In this document: positions 10,211 through 20,559 of the stretch, piece by piece
How positions within the stretch are numbered: the stretch's first letter is position 1
Layout of the letters: every line of letters begins with the position of its first letter
Assembly: GCA_010093605.1 (NCBI GenBank)
Contig: MU004185.1
Location: 517,334 to 581,333 of the forward strand
Direction of reading: 5' to 3'
DNA length: 64,000 nucleotides
DNA from: Lophium mytilinum
Lineage: Eukaryota; Ascomycota; Dothideomycetes; Mytilinidiales; Mytilinidiaceae
Made by a program: the position numbers and the translations under genes
The notes under the pieces: generated by a model
The model's database searches: none
What the model saw: the letters and a program-made list of their open reading frames with translations, nothing else
What the model was told of the DNA's origin: nothing

Positions 10211-12199
10211 TCATGCGAATGCGTCCGCGGGGAGGGCTGCCTTGTAGGTCTCGAAGGTAACTAAGGCGGTATGTAGGTCCCAGTTGCTTTGCTCCAGGCA
10301 CTGCGTGGCCGCCGCCGCGGTCAATCCGGTGACTTTGGCAACCTCCAATACCATCTGATCTCGCTCCATCACTGGTGCAATAGGTGCTGGTGCCGGTGCC
10401 ATGGCCAATGCAACACCTGGTAGGCCCAACTGTTGATTGAGTTGGAGCTCTTCCTGCTTCGCAACCTGAGCTCTGAATGCCGAAAATCCTCCATAAGCTC
10501 GGACCGTGAGAATGTCGCTCTGGATTCTGACTCCAGTTGGTCCTCCTGGACCCACGATGAAGGTGCGGTCGAAGCTTCGGCGCATCGTCCTATCCTGGCG
10601 TGCAGAGATCGGCTCCTCATATTCCCCGTGAATTGTCACCACGAATCCAAGGAGTCCTTGCGGGTAGGTATTGGTTGGGTCGCGAACACCTTGTTGGGCG
10701 TGGCACTCGATAACCCACTTGTGAAAGTCGCTAGTCAAGGCCGGGTGACGAGTGGCTGGGAGTTGGGTCCAGATCTTGGCAATCTCTTCGGGTCCGGTGA
10801 CCTTGCGAATGGTGCGGACGTTGGGGTTGTTGAGATGCTTGAGATTCCTGCTGAACCGAATATATGGATCCCAAGCTTGCTTCTGCATTGGATCTTGTAC
10901 ATCTTTATCGCGCAGTGCGTGGGTGTTGATGTTGATGGAGAAGCTGCAATCTTTATCGTAGTACTTGTTGGCAAGCGCAGCACGATCGCTGTCGTAGGCT
11001 GGGAAAAACTCAAGCAAAAGGTTCTGTACGATATCATTCTCATCGTTGAAGTCTGGCTTCATGACCCATGGGATAGCCTTGGGTTCATCCATCTGTGCGA
11101 GTTGTGCATCGGTGCGGACTTCGATGCCGTTGAGAACTCGAAGCTTAGGGAACCACTTCATCACCTCGACCTCCCAGCCGGGCTGCAGCTTTTCGATGGG
11201 GTTGTTGTTGAGAAGAAGCTGTTCGAGAAGTCGGAATTTGTGCCTCCAGGCAATGAGGGCAGATGTGTTTTCGATCTTGTTACCGGACAGGTCGAGGTTC
11301 TTCAAGTCGGGAAAGGTTTGCGCGAGCGAGGTGACGATTGAAAGATTGAGAAGACTGTTATCGGCAAGGGACACGCTCTGGATGGTCTCGCGCTTTTCCT
11401 CTGCTGTCTGGAACTGTGCGCTGCAGACTTTCATCGTGGCTAGGAAGAACTTGCCCTGAGTCTCCTCGGTCTTGAACATGCCGATTTCCTGAAGTTTCTC
11501 GTCCGTGCCGAGAGCGTTGAGCCGCAGGAGATTCGAGGAGGGATCGAAGCGACGGGAGAGGAAGTCTTGAATCAACTGCTGTACTTCGTTGGGGGGTTCC
11601 GGGGAGGTGGCGCTGTTGTGTGGGGACCTTGACCGCGGTGGGTTCTCGCAGGTGACTATGATGGGCTTTCCGGCGAAGACGAAGTTGTTCAGTCGCGAGT
11701 AGGCTTCGTATTCTTGCTGCGGAACGAAGATGTGGAGGATGTCGCCCTCGACGCGAGACCTATTGATGCGAGAGCCGGTGGCAGCTTTTCCACCGCGTTG
11801 CCTGAAGATGGCGCTCCTCTTGGTGGCATGTCGCTCGAGAAAGGTAATGAGGCTGGAGACGCCGCGGTCCTCGTTGGACGAGGCCTTGCTATTGACCCAG
11901 CCGGTGACCTGCAACTCTACGAGAGAGCTCTGTCGATCTGGGGTGATGTTTCGCATCGAAGCAGGGCGGGCGCCGTCGCCTACATGCTTGAGGATATCGC
12001 GCTGGAGACGCTCCGTGTTGATGCCGCCTCCACGTCCACGGCCTCCTCTTCCACGTCCTCCTCTTCCGCCGCGGTCTCCAGGCCTAGAGATGCCTCCTTC
12101 CATGACCACATCGCCCTCGCGGTCTGTCTTCGATCGCCGGCTTCGTGCTCCGTGGTGGGAGAAGCCATCGGCGGAGCGCTTCCCTCCTGGGATAGTCAT
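10211..12199 (-). CDS. MEX67: mRNA export receptor Mex67 (NXF1/TAP family)
   Basis: A single exon of about 662 residues. Domain order matches Mex67/NXF1. An RGG-rich N-terminus (GGRGGRGRGGRGRGGG) is followed by an RNA-binding domain ending in NNFVFAGKPIIVTCENPP (about residues 95-200). Leucine-rich repeats follow (LLNLSIVTSLAQTFPDLKNL, LEQLLLNNNPIEKL), then an NTF2-like domain for the Mtr2/p15 partner (LLLEFFPAYDSDRAALANKYY...), then a UBA/TAP-C end with the NWDLH motif that binds FG nucleoporins. It carries mature mRNPs through the nuclear pore. The start at 12199 (MTIPGGKRSADGF) is chosen over an in-frame Met at 12358, because the extra segment is low-complexity and leader-like. A 12-bp hairpin lies in the putative leader. 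Confidence 0.95.
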   Translation of the reverse strand: MTIPGGKRSADGFSHHGARSRRSKTDREGDVVMEGGISRPGDRGGRGGRGRGGRGRGGGINTERLQRDILKHVGDGARPASMRNITPDRQSSLVELQVTGWVNSKASSNEDRGVSSLITFLERHATKRSAIFRQRGGKAATGSRINRSRVEGDILHIFVPQQEYEAYSRLNNFVFAGKPIIVTCENPPRSRSPHNSATSPEPPNEVQQLIQDFLSRRFDPSSNLLRLNALGTDEKLQEIGMFKTEETQGKFFLATMKVCSAQFQTAEEKRETIQSVSLADNSLLNLSIVTSLAQTFPDLKNLDLSGNKIENTSALIAWRHKFRLLEQLLLNNNPIEKLQPGWEVEVMKWFPKLRVLNGIEVRTDAQLAQMDEPKAIPWVMKPDFNDENDIVQNLLLEFFPAYDSDRAALANKYYDKDCSFSININTHALRDKDVQDPMQKQAWDPYIRFSRNLKHLNNPNVRTIRKVTGPEEIAKIWTQLPATRHPALTSDFHKWVIECHAQQGVRDPTNTYPQGLLGFVVTIHGEYEEPISARQDRTMRRSFDRTFIVGPGGPTGVRIQSDILTVRAYGGFSAFRAQVAKQEELQLNQQLGLPGVALAMAPAPAPIAPVMERDQMVLEVAKVTGLTAAAATQCLEQSNWDLHTALVTFETYKAALPADAFA

Positions 12200-13134
12200 G
12201 GCTGAGTATGGTAGTGTTGCGGAAGGTAGTGGTTTGAGTGTGAGAGATTGGTGTGGATTGTGGGTTGTGGGTTGTATGGTGGGTAAGGTATGTGAAGGAG
12301 TGTGTTGGAGGAAGGAAAGTGGTCGGCCAGAGGAAGGGCTATTGAAGCCGCAGAACAATAAGAATCCCCAGCCGCGCTTCTTATTGTTCTTATTGTCGGT
12401 GAAAGTCTTGTGCAGGCAGCGCCAGGTAGCTTTAGGCGCGGCTGGGCGGCCCCACTATGCTGACTCATCCAGGCACGCTGCGCCCTGCCTACGTAGGTGA
12501 AATCTGGGGTCACTGCTGGGCTCCAGCGGTTTCAATAACCTTTCAGATACCCCATAACCAGTTCAATGCGAACAGCGCATCGTGCATATATTCTGCAATT
12601 GGATTGGAGTATGTTTAGTATGCGTATACATTTGTATACACCTGATGCGGCTTGTGCGAATTCAGAATGTCACTCATTTGTGCCCCGCGTGCCCCTCTGC
12701 AAGCTGCCCAATCACGTGCATTCACTATACCACATCTCTTGCTATATGGTCAGGCACTCAATTCACCCAGCGCTATCTGCACAGGTTCAGTCAGAGCTTT
12801 GTGTGGTTCTGACTACGGAGTCACAGATTAGGACATTCCTTGGGCGCGAAAGATTGGCACAATGTGTTTGAAGTAATAGCTTCACCTTTTTATTCTCCCC
12901 TTTTGTTCCCTAAGACAGTTCTAGCTACTGGGTATCCTCTAGGGCGAGCTTCGGACAACCTTGATCCCCCTATAGCTACCCCAATTGGACAAGCAATTCA
13001 CCATTCTATCGTGCCTACTCATCAAGCCGTCACAGCATTGGTGACACCCCATTACTGAATCTTGGATCGCGATCGAAGTCTTTCTAACCAAAGCGCGATG
13101 TCGATATTGAGACTCGAATGCACAGTTACATTGC
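12200..13134. other. Intergenic region upstream of MEX67
   Basis: About 0.93 kb between the MEX67 start and the 3' end of the coiled-coil gene. Besides the dyad at 12353-12389 it has an isolated CAATCACGTGC at about 12709-12719 and CAATTCACC blocks near 12758 and 12986. These are the same two elements that make up the array at 25.6-26.4 kb. No gene seen. Confidence 0.45.
12353..12389 (-). promoter_or_regulatory. Perfect 12-bp inverted repeat in the MEX67 leader
   Basis: GAACAATAAGAA at 12353-12364 is the exact reverse complement of TTCTTATTGTTC at 12378-12389, with a 13-base GC-rich loop. It lies 154-190 bases upstream of the MEX67 start. If transcribed it would form a 12-bp stem in the 5' leader; otherwise it could be a dyad binding site. 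Role not known. Confidence 0.55.
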
Positions 13135-14580
13135 TTAAAACGCTCCTTTGAGTCTTTCAAAGTTCTCCCTGCGCGCCTGTACCTCGCCTAGAGTCTCTTC
13201 GGCGCTGATGACTTTCTGCTCCCCTTCCTCCAGATTCCCCTGTAGATACTGTCTCGTGCTCACAGAGACGTCTTTCGCGGCACTTGCCCATGCTAAGGCG
13301 CTGCTCGCACCCGGCGTAACAAGATGACTCTCATCCGCTAGCCTCCCAATCGTCCGGAGTGATTCCTCCGAAGTAAGAGCCAATTGGTGCCGAAGATACG
13401 TGCCTTGTTGAAGCAAAGCCCGCTCTTCGCGTGCCGTTTGGAGCAGAGACGGCATGAATGGTAATATGTCTACCACCTTGACGCTTTCTGCGTTTGTGTC
13501 GGGACTCGAGGTTTCCACGTCCTTTGGTGGCGCTATTGTCGTGATGTTGGAGTGCTCCTGGCCTTTGACAGCATCCATTGTCTTGACCAGCTCTGCCCTG
13601 ACTGCGACGTACTCCCTATACCGCTCTTCGATCTCTTCAAGGGGCGGCCTCCCCTCCCCGTCGCCATCCCCCGCGTGCGCTGCTCTCTTCTTGACTGGAG
13701 AGGCGTCCTCCAAGACACTCTCCTCCTGCAGTTTCCCCAGCTCGTCCTCTAGCCATCGCACAAGCTCGGCTTTTGCAGCCCTCAGCCCTCGAACCTGCAA
13801 TCTCACCCCAACCTCATCCCCCTCAATACCGCTCTTAGCCTTTATCTTCCTCTCCTCTGTCGCGTCCATGTCCGCCTTTGCGCTGACAACCCCTCTTTTG
13901 ACTCTCCACACCATCTCCTCCACCATCGCCTTCCCACTCTCCTCCCCGATCCCCTCCAACTTCACACTGGGCATATCCGGCTGCTTCCCCACAATCTCCT
14001 CCACCACCTCTCGAACGCCTGTCCTCCTTTTCCCAATCCCTCCAGCCCCACCCTCTGCAAGCCGCGCATCCCATACTTTCTCAACCGCCTTATCCACCAC
14101 CCTCGCTCTCTCCACCTTCCGCCTCAACTTGACCAGCTGGATATACTCCTCCGCCGCCCCGTCCCCACGAGTGACATCCCTCGACGCGCTATCCACAGCC
14201 CGACTTTCCCTCAGCTCTTCGATCTCATCCCGGAGGGCCTGATACCGCTTCTTCGCCGCAGCGTGCGATTGGAGCGCGGAGAGGTATGCAGCACGCACAC
14301 GAGCGTCCCCTCCGCCTTGTAGCTCTTTTGGTGTGCGCTTGACGACGAGTGTGGATGGCGGGGCCGCGAGGGTGAGATGCGTGATGGGGGTCTCGCCATC
14401 TGCACTGTCTCCATCGTTCTCGTATGTGAGTGAGGCGGCGAGGTGTGCAGAGAGCAGACGACGGATGCGGAGGGTTTCGGCTCGAGTGTGGATGTAGGGA
14501 GCGAGGGCGGCGGCGACTTCGGGGAGGGGAGGGTTTTGGGTTGGGTTCATAGGTAGGGGAGACTGTGGTAAGGGAGCCAT
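13135..14580 (-). CDS. Unknown coiled-coil protein
   Basis: A single open frame of 481 residues on the minus strand. After a Pro-rich start there is an Arg-rich helix (TRAETLRIRRLLSAHLAASL), then long Lys/Glu/Ala helices with heptad character (SHAAAKKRYQALRDEIEELR, KLRRKVERARVVDKAVEKVW, LRAAKAELVRWLEDELGKLQ), a short basic stretch (VKKRAAHAG), and a C-terminal helical part ending in RRENFERLKGAF. There is no signal peptide, membrane segment or catalytic motif. The pattern suits a structural subunit, for example of a spindle or kinetochore complex, but I cannot place it in a family. Confidence 0.7.
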   Translation of the reverse strand: MAPLPQSPLPMNPTQNPPLPEVAAALAPYIHTRAETLRIRRLLSAHLAASLTYENDGDSADGETPITHLTLAAPPSTLVVKRTPKELQGGGDARVRAAYLSALQSHAAAKKRYQALRDEIEELRESRAVDSASRDVTRGDGAAEEYIQLVKLRRKVERARVVDKAVEKVWDARLAEGGAGGIGKRRTGVREVVEEIVGKQPDMPSVKLEGIGEESGKAMVEEMVWRVKRGVVSAKADMDATEERKIKAKSGIEGDEVGVRLQVRGLRAAKAELVRWLEDELGKLQEESVLEDASPVKKRAAHAGDGDGEGRPPLEEIEERYREYVAVRAELVKTMDAVKGQEHSNITTIAPPKDVETSSPDTNAESVKVVDILPFMPSLLQTAREERALLQQGTYLRHQLALTSEESLRTIGRLADESHLVTPGASSALAWASAAKDVSVSTRQYLQGNLEEGEQKVISAEETLGEVQARRENFERLKGAF

Positions 14581-15288
14581 TCTGTGGTGGTTGCGCTTTG
14601 TAGCTTGTTGCTGTCTTGTTTTTTGTGAAACAAAGAGTGGGGATCGGGAAAAGAACGAACGTCACGCGCTACCACGTGATGATTTTGATGAGCGCAAATG
14701 TGGAGGGTGAAACATTGGTTCGATGCGGGTAGATAGCGAGTCGAGTTAGGAGGTTTTCGTCTTCCACCTGCTAAAGCTAGTATCTACAACTCGTATGGGA
14801 TGGCCTCGGCGTTTCCGAAGCTTATAAAATCTACAGACTTCAGCTTCACAGTGATACTCTACAGCCATAATCGCTGCCCTTATGATGAACACTCTGATTC
14901 ATGTCAATCTCGAACGAGATAGCCAACATGGTCTACCTTGTATGCAGCGGACGAACTCCCCTTCGAAAACTCCCAGCCCGTCATTGCAGCACGTCTCGAA
15001 CACGGACCCAAATGTTCATCTCGTAGATTGCCGTGGCACACGCAGTGTATCTCTCCAAATAACCAATAGATAACACCACGAGGGTAGCTGCAGGTACCTT
15101 TGCCGGGAACCCGGGTCATTCATCGCAAGTCGCCTCCAGTCGGGCGCTTTGGTATCCACCTCCCCAACGAGGTAAGGAGCTTCAGATCCTAGTGACTTCA
15201 TAAGGTAGGTGGGAACTTAAGCTTATTCTCGAGCCGGAATTCAAATATCGTCCAATTCTCATCTCTTTGTTTCCCGATTGTCGCAAAC
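14581..15288. other. Divergent intergenic region
   Basis: About 0.7 kb between the coiled-coil gene (minus) and the RNase T2 gene (plus), so it should carry both promoters. An E-box within ACCACGTGAT lies at about 14673-14682. No gene seen. Confidence 0.45.
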
Positions 15289-16458
15289 ATGAGGTCTCAA
15301 TTCGTTTTCTCGGGTGCGCTGCTTCTGGCTCCTGCCATTGCTTCACTTTATGGCGAGAGCAATCTCAACCACACTTGTCTCTTCAGTATGTACTCACAAT
15401 TACGAACCTGTAGAGTACTCTAACTAGATCATAGGCAAGCCATTATTATCATGCTCGCCCGGCGCAATCCCTTCTGAAGTGGACACTTGCTGCGTAGAGA
15501 CGTTTGGGGGGCTATTGTTACAGACCCAGATTTGGAGCTCGTACACTGGTTTCGAGTCAGAAGGCCAGGTCTTGCCCAAGAACTCATGGACGGTCCATGG
15601 ATTGTGGCCGGACTTCTGCAATGGTTCATACACGCAATACTGTGACCTGAATCGGCAATATGATCCTAATCCTTCTCCAAACACCACGAATGCTCTTCCC
15701 AATGGTACGGCACTAAGACAGACGCTCATTTGGGTGATTATTCGCTAACAGAATGTAGGCACCGTAGTTCCTCCTTACAAAGGTCCGGGTATTAGCACGT
15801 TCGTTGAGGCCTTCGGGAAATTCGATCTTTTAGCCTGGATGAACAAGTGAGCAACGAATTCTATCGATAATACATGAACGGTCACTTACCGCGTATCAGG
15901 TACTGGGTGTCATCAGGCAGCCCGAATCAGGACTTCTGGGGCCACGAGTTCTCCAAACACGCAACTTGCTACTCCACTTTCGACGTCCCTTGCTACGGCC
16001 CTCAGTACAAGGAGCACGAGGAAGTTGTCGACTTCTTCGAAACCACCATCAAGTTCTTCCAGAAGTACCCCACGTTCCAATGGCTCGCACAGGATGGCAT
16101 TCGGCCCACGAACGTGACTGCTTACTCGCTGTCTGACATCCAGGGCACATTGGCGAAGCGCTCCGGTGGCATCCCGTATGTCAGCTGCACTGGACCGCGT
16201 TACAACACCACGGATGCAGGGAAAGGTTCGCTTGACAACGGCGCTACCGTTCTCGGCGAGATTTGGTATTACTCGCATGTAAGTTTAGGTGGCGTTGACT
16301 GCTGTTGCTTCAAGTCCTCGACTAACTCGGCGTAGGTCAAGGGTAGGCCTCAAGACAGCCATTCTGTGCCGACGGATGCAACAGGATCTACCTCGAACTG
16401 CGCGAAGGCGCCTAATGCTGTTCACTACTACCAAAGGGCCAAAGGGTCGGAGAAATGA
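15289..16458 (+). CDS. Secreted ribonuclease T2
   Basis: Five exons (15289-15385, 15435-15704, 15759-15846, 15900-16278, 16336-16458) with clean GT-AG introns encode about 318 residues. A signal peptide (MRSQFVFSGALLLAPAIASL) is followed by both active-site blocks of the T2 family: CAS I WTVHGLWP (His87) and CAS II HEFSKHATC (His167, Glu168, His172). CAS II has Phe and Ala where HEWxKHGTC is common. Several Cys (SCSPG, DTCCVE, HATC, CYGP, VSCTGP, NCAKAP) fit the disulfides of the family, and NHT, NGS, NTT and NVT are N-glycosylation sites. The enzyme cuts single-stranded RNA through a 2',3'-cyclic phosphate outside the cell or in vacuoles. No GPI signal seen. Confidence 0.92.
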
Positions 16459-17618
16459 GGGTCGATCCCGCAGGCTCAAACATGCCGTAAGAAGACGCTT
16501 CTAATGATAATTTATTCAGCGATCTACGAAATAGTGAAACGGTGACGTGGATATATAATTTAGGATAGTAGAAAGCTCCTGTGTCAGCAAGTTATGTTTG
16601 GGTTCATGATTTGTAGTGAGCCTTTTGGGAGCTGTCAGGGTCTCAAACTCTCGGTTTCGCTTTCCCTCTGAGAACTTTCCCGATTTAGAGCCAATTGAGG
16701 GCCTGGGATGTCTGGCTTCGAATGAACATTGATGCGATTTGCATCTGCATTCCAAGGACATGTCTAACTTACTGACGGCAGTACTGAGGAATATAAGCCT
16801 GGAATTCCTTCCATCCCTCAACTTCTTCACTCCATCGCCCACTCGAAGCTCCGACGGCTCATGCAAACAGACGCCTGCTACTCGGTTCGCCTTTATGCAC
16901 GACACCAGCAATCCCAAGACGTCGGCCTATCGCCTTTTATGCTTCTGCAGTTCAACGACACTGCCCTCCTGTTGGCTATAGCAGTACGGAACCAATGACG
17001 AAAGAATATGCTACCATATCCCGTCCGTGACTAGGATCGCGCTCTTTACCCTGTTCAATGCAAGAATCCACGTTCTGTCACGCAAAGGGCGTGTTCTACC
17101 TTGCGTATTCGCAGCGATGCCGCGTCACCAGATTCAATTCGGGTGGCGTTCTGCAAAATAATCTGGCAATTCTTTGAGGCTCAATACGGCGAATTGATAT
17201 CCCAAAGCTTCTCAGGTGAAACCATTCACAAAGAGTCCCGAATGGGAGAAGCGCGTCCCTAGACGCAGGTTCCCGGTAAAAGAGTTCTACAACGACCGGG
17301 TAACGCGAACAACTTCAACTTCAACTTCAGTCCCAAGCTGCGCGCAGCATGTCGGCCTTCTCGCCTCCCATGGGCCTCGTCGGCGAGGGAGCGGGCTGTC
17401 TCGCTCGTGCAGACTCCCCCACCATTGATGATGCACGAGCTCCCTGTTCAGGCCTAGCCTGGATGCTCTCATTTTCGTCTCCACAAGCAGCGTCAATAGC
17501 ACCCGACATATGCTCCTGGCGCCTTTGTCCGTGACCATGGCGTCCAGCCTACTTATCTTCTGCTGCAGGCCAGCCAGTACGTGGAACTCCACCTGGCCAA
17601 CTCCTGTATTATTCACAT
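16459..17618. other. Intergenic, no gene seen
   Basis: About 1.16 kb between two plus-strand genes. Short open frames exist on both strands but none shows family features. The stretch before 17619 probably holds the promoter of the threonine aldolase gene. Confidence 0.45.
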
Positions 17619-18947
17619 ATGCTCCCAGCAGTTCGCGCCGCCTCCCACTTCACTCCCCGTAGCCCCACTACTCTGCCTATAAGAGCTGCCCGAGCACGAT
17701 TCTTCACCGCAAGAACTCGCCCGAAGAACGCCTCGCTATTGCCGCCCTTCAGCATGACCAAGTACTCCAAAGTCGCCTCCAATGGCGCCCGAGCCGTCTC
17801 CAACGTCTCCAATGGCTCCAACGGCCGACCCACCCACAATGCCTGGTCCTCGCCTGGCCCCTCTGCGTTCGATCTACGTAGCGATGTCGTGACCACTCCC
17901 ACGAGCTCCATGCTCCAAGCAATAGCGCAGACAACTCTCCTCGACGATGTTTTCACCGAAGACCCAACCACCAACTCGCTCGAGGCCTTCATCGCCGAGC
18001 TCACGGGCAAGCCCGCCGCCCTCCTCGTACTCTCCGGCTCCATGGGGAACCAGGTCGCCATCCGCGCCCACCTCGGCGCGCCTCCCAATGCCATTCTCTG
18101 CGATCAGCGCTGCCATATCATCCAGTACGAAGCCGGCGGCGTGGCCAGCACGAGCGGCGCAATGGTGCAGACCATCGTGCCCGCGAACAAGAAATACATC
18201 ACGCTGGAAGAGGTCGAGGCGAACGCCGTGCTGGGCGACAACATCCACTCGTGCCCGACCAAGATCGTTGAGGTCGAGAACACCCTGAACGGGACTATCA
18301 TGCCGCTCGCCGAGCTACGCCGCATCAGCAAGTGGGCGCGCGAAAGAGATATCATCGTGCACATGGACGGCGCCCGGCTATGGGAAGCCGTTGCGGCGGG
18401 TGCGGGCTCGCTGAAGGAGTTCTGCGCAGAGGTGGACAGCGTGAGTTTGTGCTTCAGCAAGGGCTTGGGCGCGCCGATTGGGAGCATCATCGCGGGTAGC
18501 GAGACGTTCATCAAGAAGGCGCGGTGGGTGCGGAAGACGCTCGGGGGCGGGCTTCGGCAGGCGGGCGTTGTGGCGGCGCCGGCTAGGGTTGCGGTGGAGG
18601 AGACGTTCCTGGGCGGGAAGCTCAAGCAGAGCCACGTCACGGCGAAGCGGGTGGAGAAGATCTGGCAGGACCTCGGCGGGAAGACGCTGTATCCGGTCGA
18701 CACGAACATGGTCTGGCTGGACTTTGCGGCGAATGGGGTCGTCGAGGATAAGTTTGTTACGCTCGGGGATAAGTATGGGCTCAAGCTGAACGGGGCCCGG
18801 CTTGTGATACACTACCAGATCGGCGAAGAGGCGGTCTCGAAGCTCGAGCAGGTCTTCACAGAGGTGTTGAAGGGCAAGAAGGGCAGTTCGAAGAAGCGGA
18901 AAGCCGACGTCAGTGCGGAGGAGCTGAAGCTTCAGCACGTCGAATGA
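17619..18947 (+). CDS. GLY1: L-threonine aldolase (PLP-dependent), probable dual-targeted
   Basis: A single exon of 442 residues. The enzyme cleaves threonine or allo-threonine to glycine and acetaldehyde. Family features are FDLRSDVVTTPT at the start of the fold, DDVFTEDPTTNSLE, the cofactor region HIIQYEAGG, the HMDGARLWEA motif whose Asp pairs with the PLP ring, and the PLP lysine in CFSKGLGAPIGS (Lys281). The first 45 residues are Arg/Ala/Ser-rich without acids (LPIRAARARFFTARTR), as in mitochondrial presequences. A second Met at 17754 (MTKYSK) would give a cytosolic form. The C-terminus has a basic tail (GKKGSSKKRKAD). Symbol by homology with yeast Gly1. Confidence 0.93.
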   Translation: MLPAVRAASHFTPRSPTTLPIRAARARFFTARTRPKNASLLPPFSMTKYSKVASNGARAVSNVSNGSNGRPTHNAWSSPGPSAFDLRSDVVTTPTSSMLQAIAQTTLLDDVFTEDPTTNSLEAFIAELTGKPAALLVLSGSMGNQVAIRAHLGAPPNAILCDQRCHIIQYEAGGVASTSGAMVQTIVPANKKYITLEEVEANAVLGDNIHSCPTKIVEVENTLNGTIMPLAELRRISKWARERDIIVHMDGARLWEAVAAGAGSLKEFCAEVDSVSLCFSKGLGAPIGSIIAGSETFIKKARWVRKTLGGGLRQAGVVAAPARVAVEETFLGGKLKQSHVTAKRVEKIWQDLGGKTLYPVDTNMVWLDFAANGVVEDKFVTLGDKYGLKLNGARLVIHYQIGEEAVSKLEQVFTEVLKGKKGSSKKRKADVSAEELKLQHVE

Positions 18948-20559
18948 GGTGTCGTAGGGCTTGCATGTCAATAAAGCTGGGCGGGTTGGTGCTACGGTGG
19001 TACAACTCCTGTTTCGGAACCGCAGCTCTTAAAGGTAGACTAATCCTCCCCATGGCTAACGGTCAGGGGCTCTGAATGCGGCGCAGTTTTCGTCGTTGTC
19101 TCGGAAGAGACATGTCGATATATTGCTGTTTTACTTTCCCGATAGATAGCGTACGAAGGGAAAAGCGTCGTCTGGCATAGACTTACAGATCATGAAATAG
19201 AACGAGTTCGTTTCTGTAATAGAATTCTGCAACCGTCGCAAAGCAAGGAAGTTTCTACATGTAGATTGATGTCCTTGTTTCCTCTGTGCATCACAAACTC
19301 CACTTTTCTATCCCACATACTTCGTCAGTACAATATCATATTCCGCTCCGCCTAGAATGTCGCTTCCTGTACATCCAACAACCCACCTCTCCTTCATCCT
19401 AAGGCCTCGCTAATATCACACCAACCATCACCTTAACTATCACGTTCAGCTCGCAACTTCTAACCGTTCTCAGAGTCTGCTCCGAATCCCCTCCTCTTTC
19501 GCTCCAACAACTAAACACATATCTCGACCTCCCCCGGCCTCACCCGATGCCTATCACGCACGTGCTTCTCACCCTAGCCATCACGAGTGTCACATGGCTA
19601 AGCACGTGTTCCCTTCCTCGCTCAGATATATAAACTTATTCCCAGAACCCAGAAACTTCTTTCTGCAGAGTTCTCTCATGTTCTGGGCTTGGGATCAAAA
19701 TCGACAGACTTACGAGGAGGCTATGTCCAGTGGCGGGATCGTGTCAAAACGTTGCTACAGAAAGGACATGGGAGGGGTGGAGAGGTTGTGGGTGCAACAC
19801 GGATCACAGAGATGATGCATGGTAGAGTGGTGGGAGTTAAAAAACCGATGCAAAATGAACGTATGGAGTGGGTGTGGGTGGGAGTTCAAAATCGGTCGGG
19901 ATTGGATGAATAGAGTGGTGGGTGGACTAGTGGGTGCGCCCACTGCCACTGCAGGGGTTGATGATGGGTAGCAGTATCATTTGAAGCTGTTGTTGGCTGC
20001 TGAAAGTAGGTTAATTCCAGGGGGCGGTGATTTTAGATATTCTTACGCATACGTGAAAGGAGGAGGCGAGTAGCAGGAGAAGGTCATGGTGGTCGGCATC
20101 GTGCAAGCAGTGCTGCACCCATTATCCACTTTCTTCTTGGGTTCTTGCACCATGCGGGCTTCGGCCGCTTCATGTTGCGTATAAACGGGTGGAAAACTCC
20201 ACTGCGTCTCCCACATAGACGACGGTGACTGCGAACTTTTGACGCCACATAAGACGCTGGCTTGGCAGTTTTTGCATGACATCAATCTCCTATTCAATCC
20301 TACTTCTCTGGAAGAAGCCGGGGGCCAGTGCGAGGATTATATACCTCATTTACAAGAGAGAGGAACGTGGTTATCGTGTGACTTGATGGCGGTTTGCTCC
20401 TTGTCAACTCGGTACTCATATAAGTCCCGTGAGAGACCGCACTGTTCTTCTCAACCAACTTACAAAGCTCACGTTAATCAACATGGTAGTTGGTAGTAAA
20501 GGTTCCGATCGTAATATTCTCATGGTGCCCACATCCTGAAGTGACTCCGTTTCACTGCC
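18948..20559. other. Long convergent intergenic region, no gene seen
   Basis: About 1.6 kb between the 3' ends of the aldolase and GH16 genes. A TATA-like AGATATATAAAC occurs near 19623-19634 but no convincing coding sequence follows. Short frames on both strands lack conserved character. No repeat recognised. Confidence 0.45.

Noticed and set aside
10433-12500. Long plus-strand frames (for example 10433-11341 and 11730-12500)
   Set aside because: They are antisense to the clear MEX67 coding sequence, lack motifs and have compositions expected of a shadow frame.
13454-14242. 262-codon plus-strand Ser/Thr-rich frame
   Set aside because: Antisense to the Lys/Glu-rich coiled-coil gene; Ser/Leu richness is the mirror of its codons.
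18104-18971. Two long minus-strand frames
   Set aside because: Antisense to the threonine aldolase gene; no family features.
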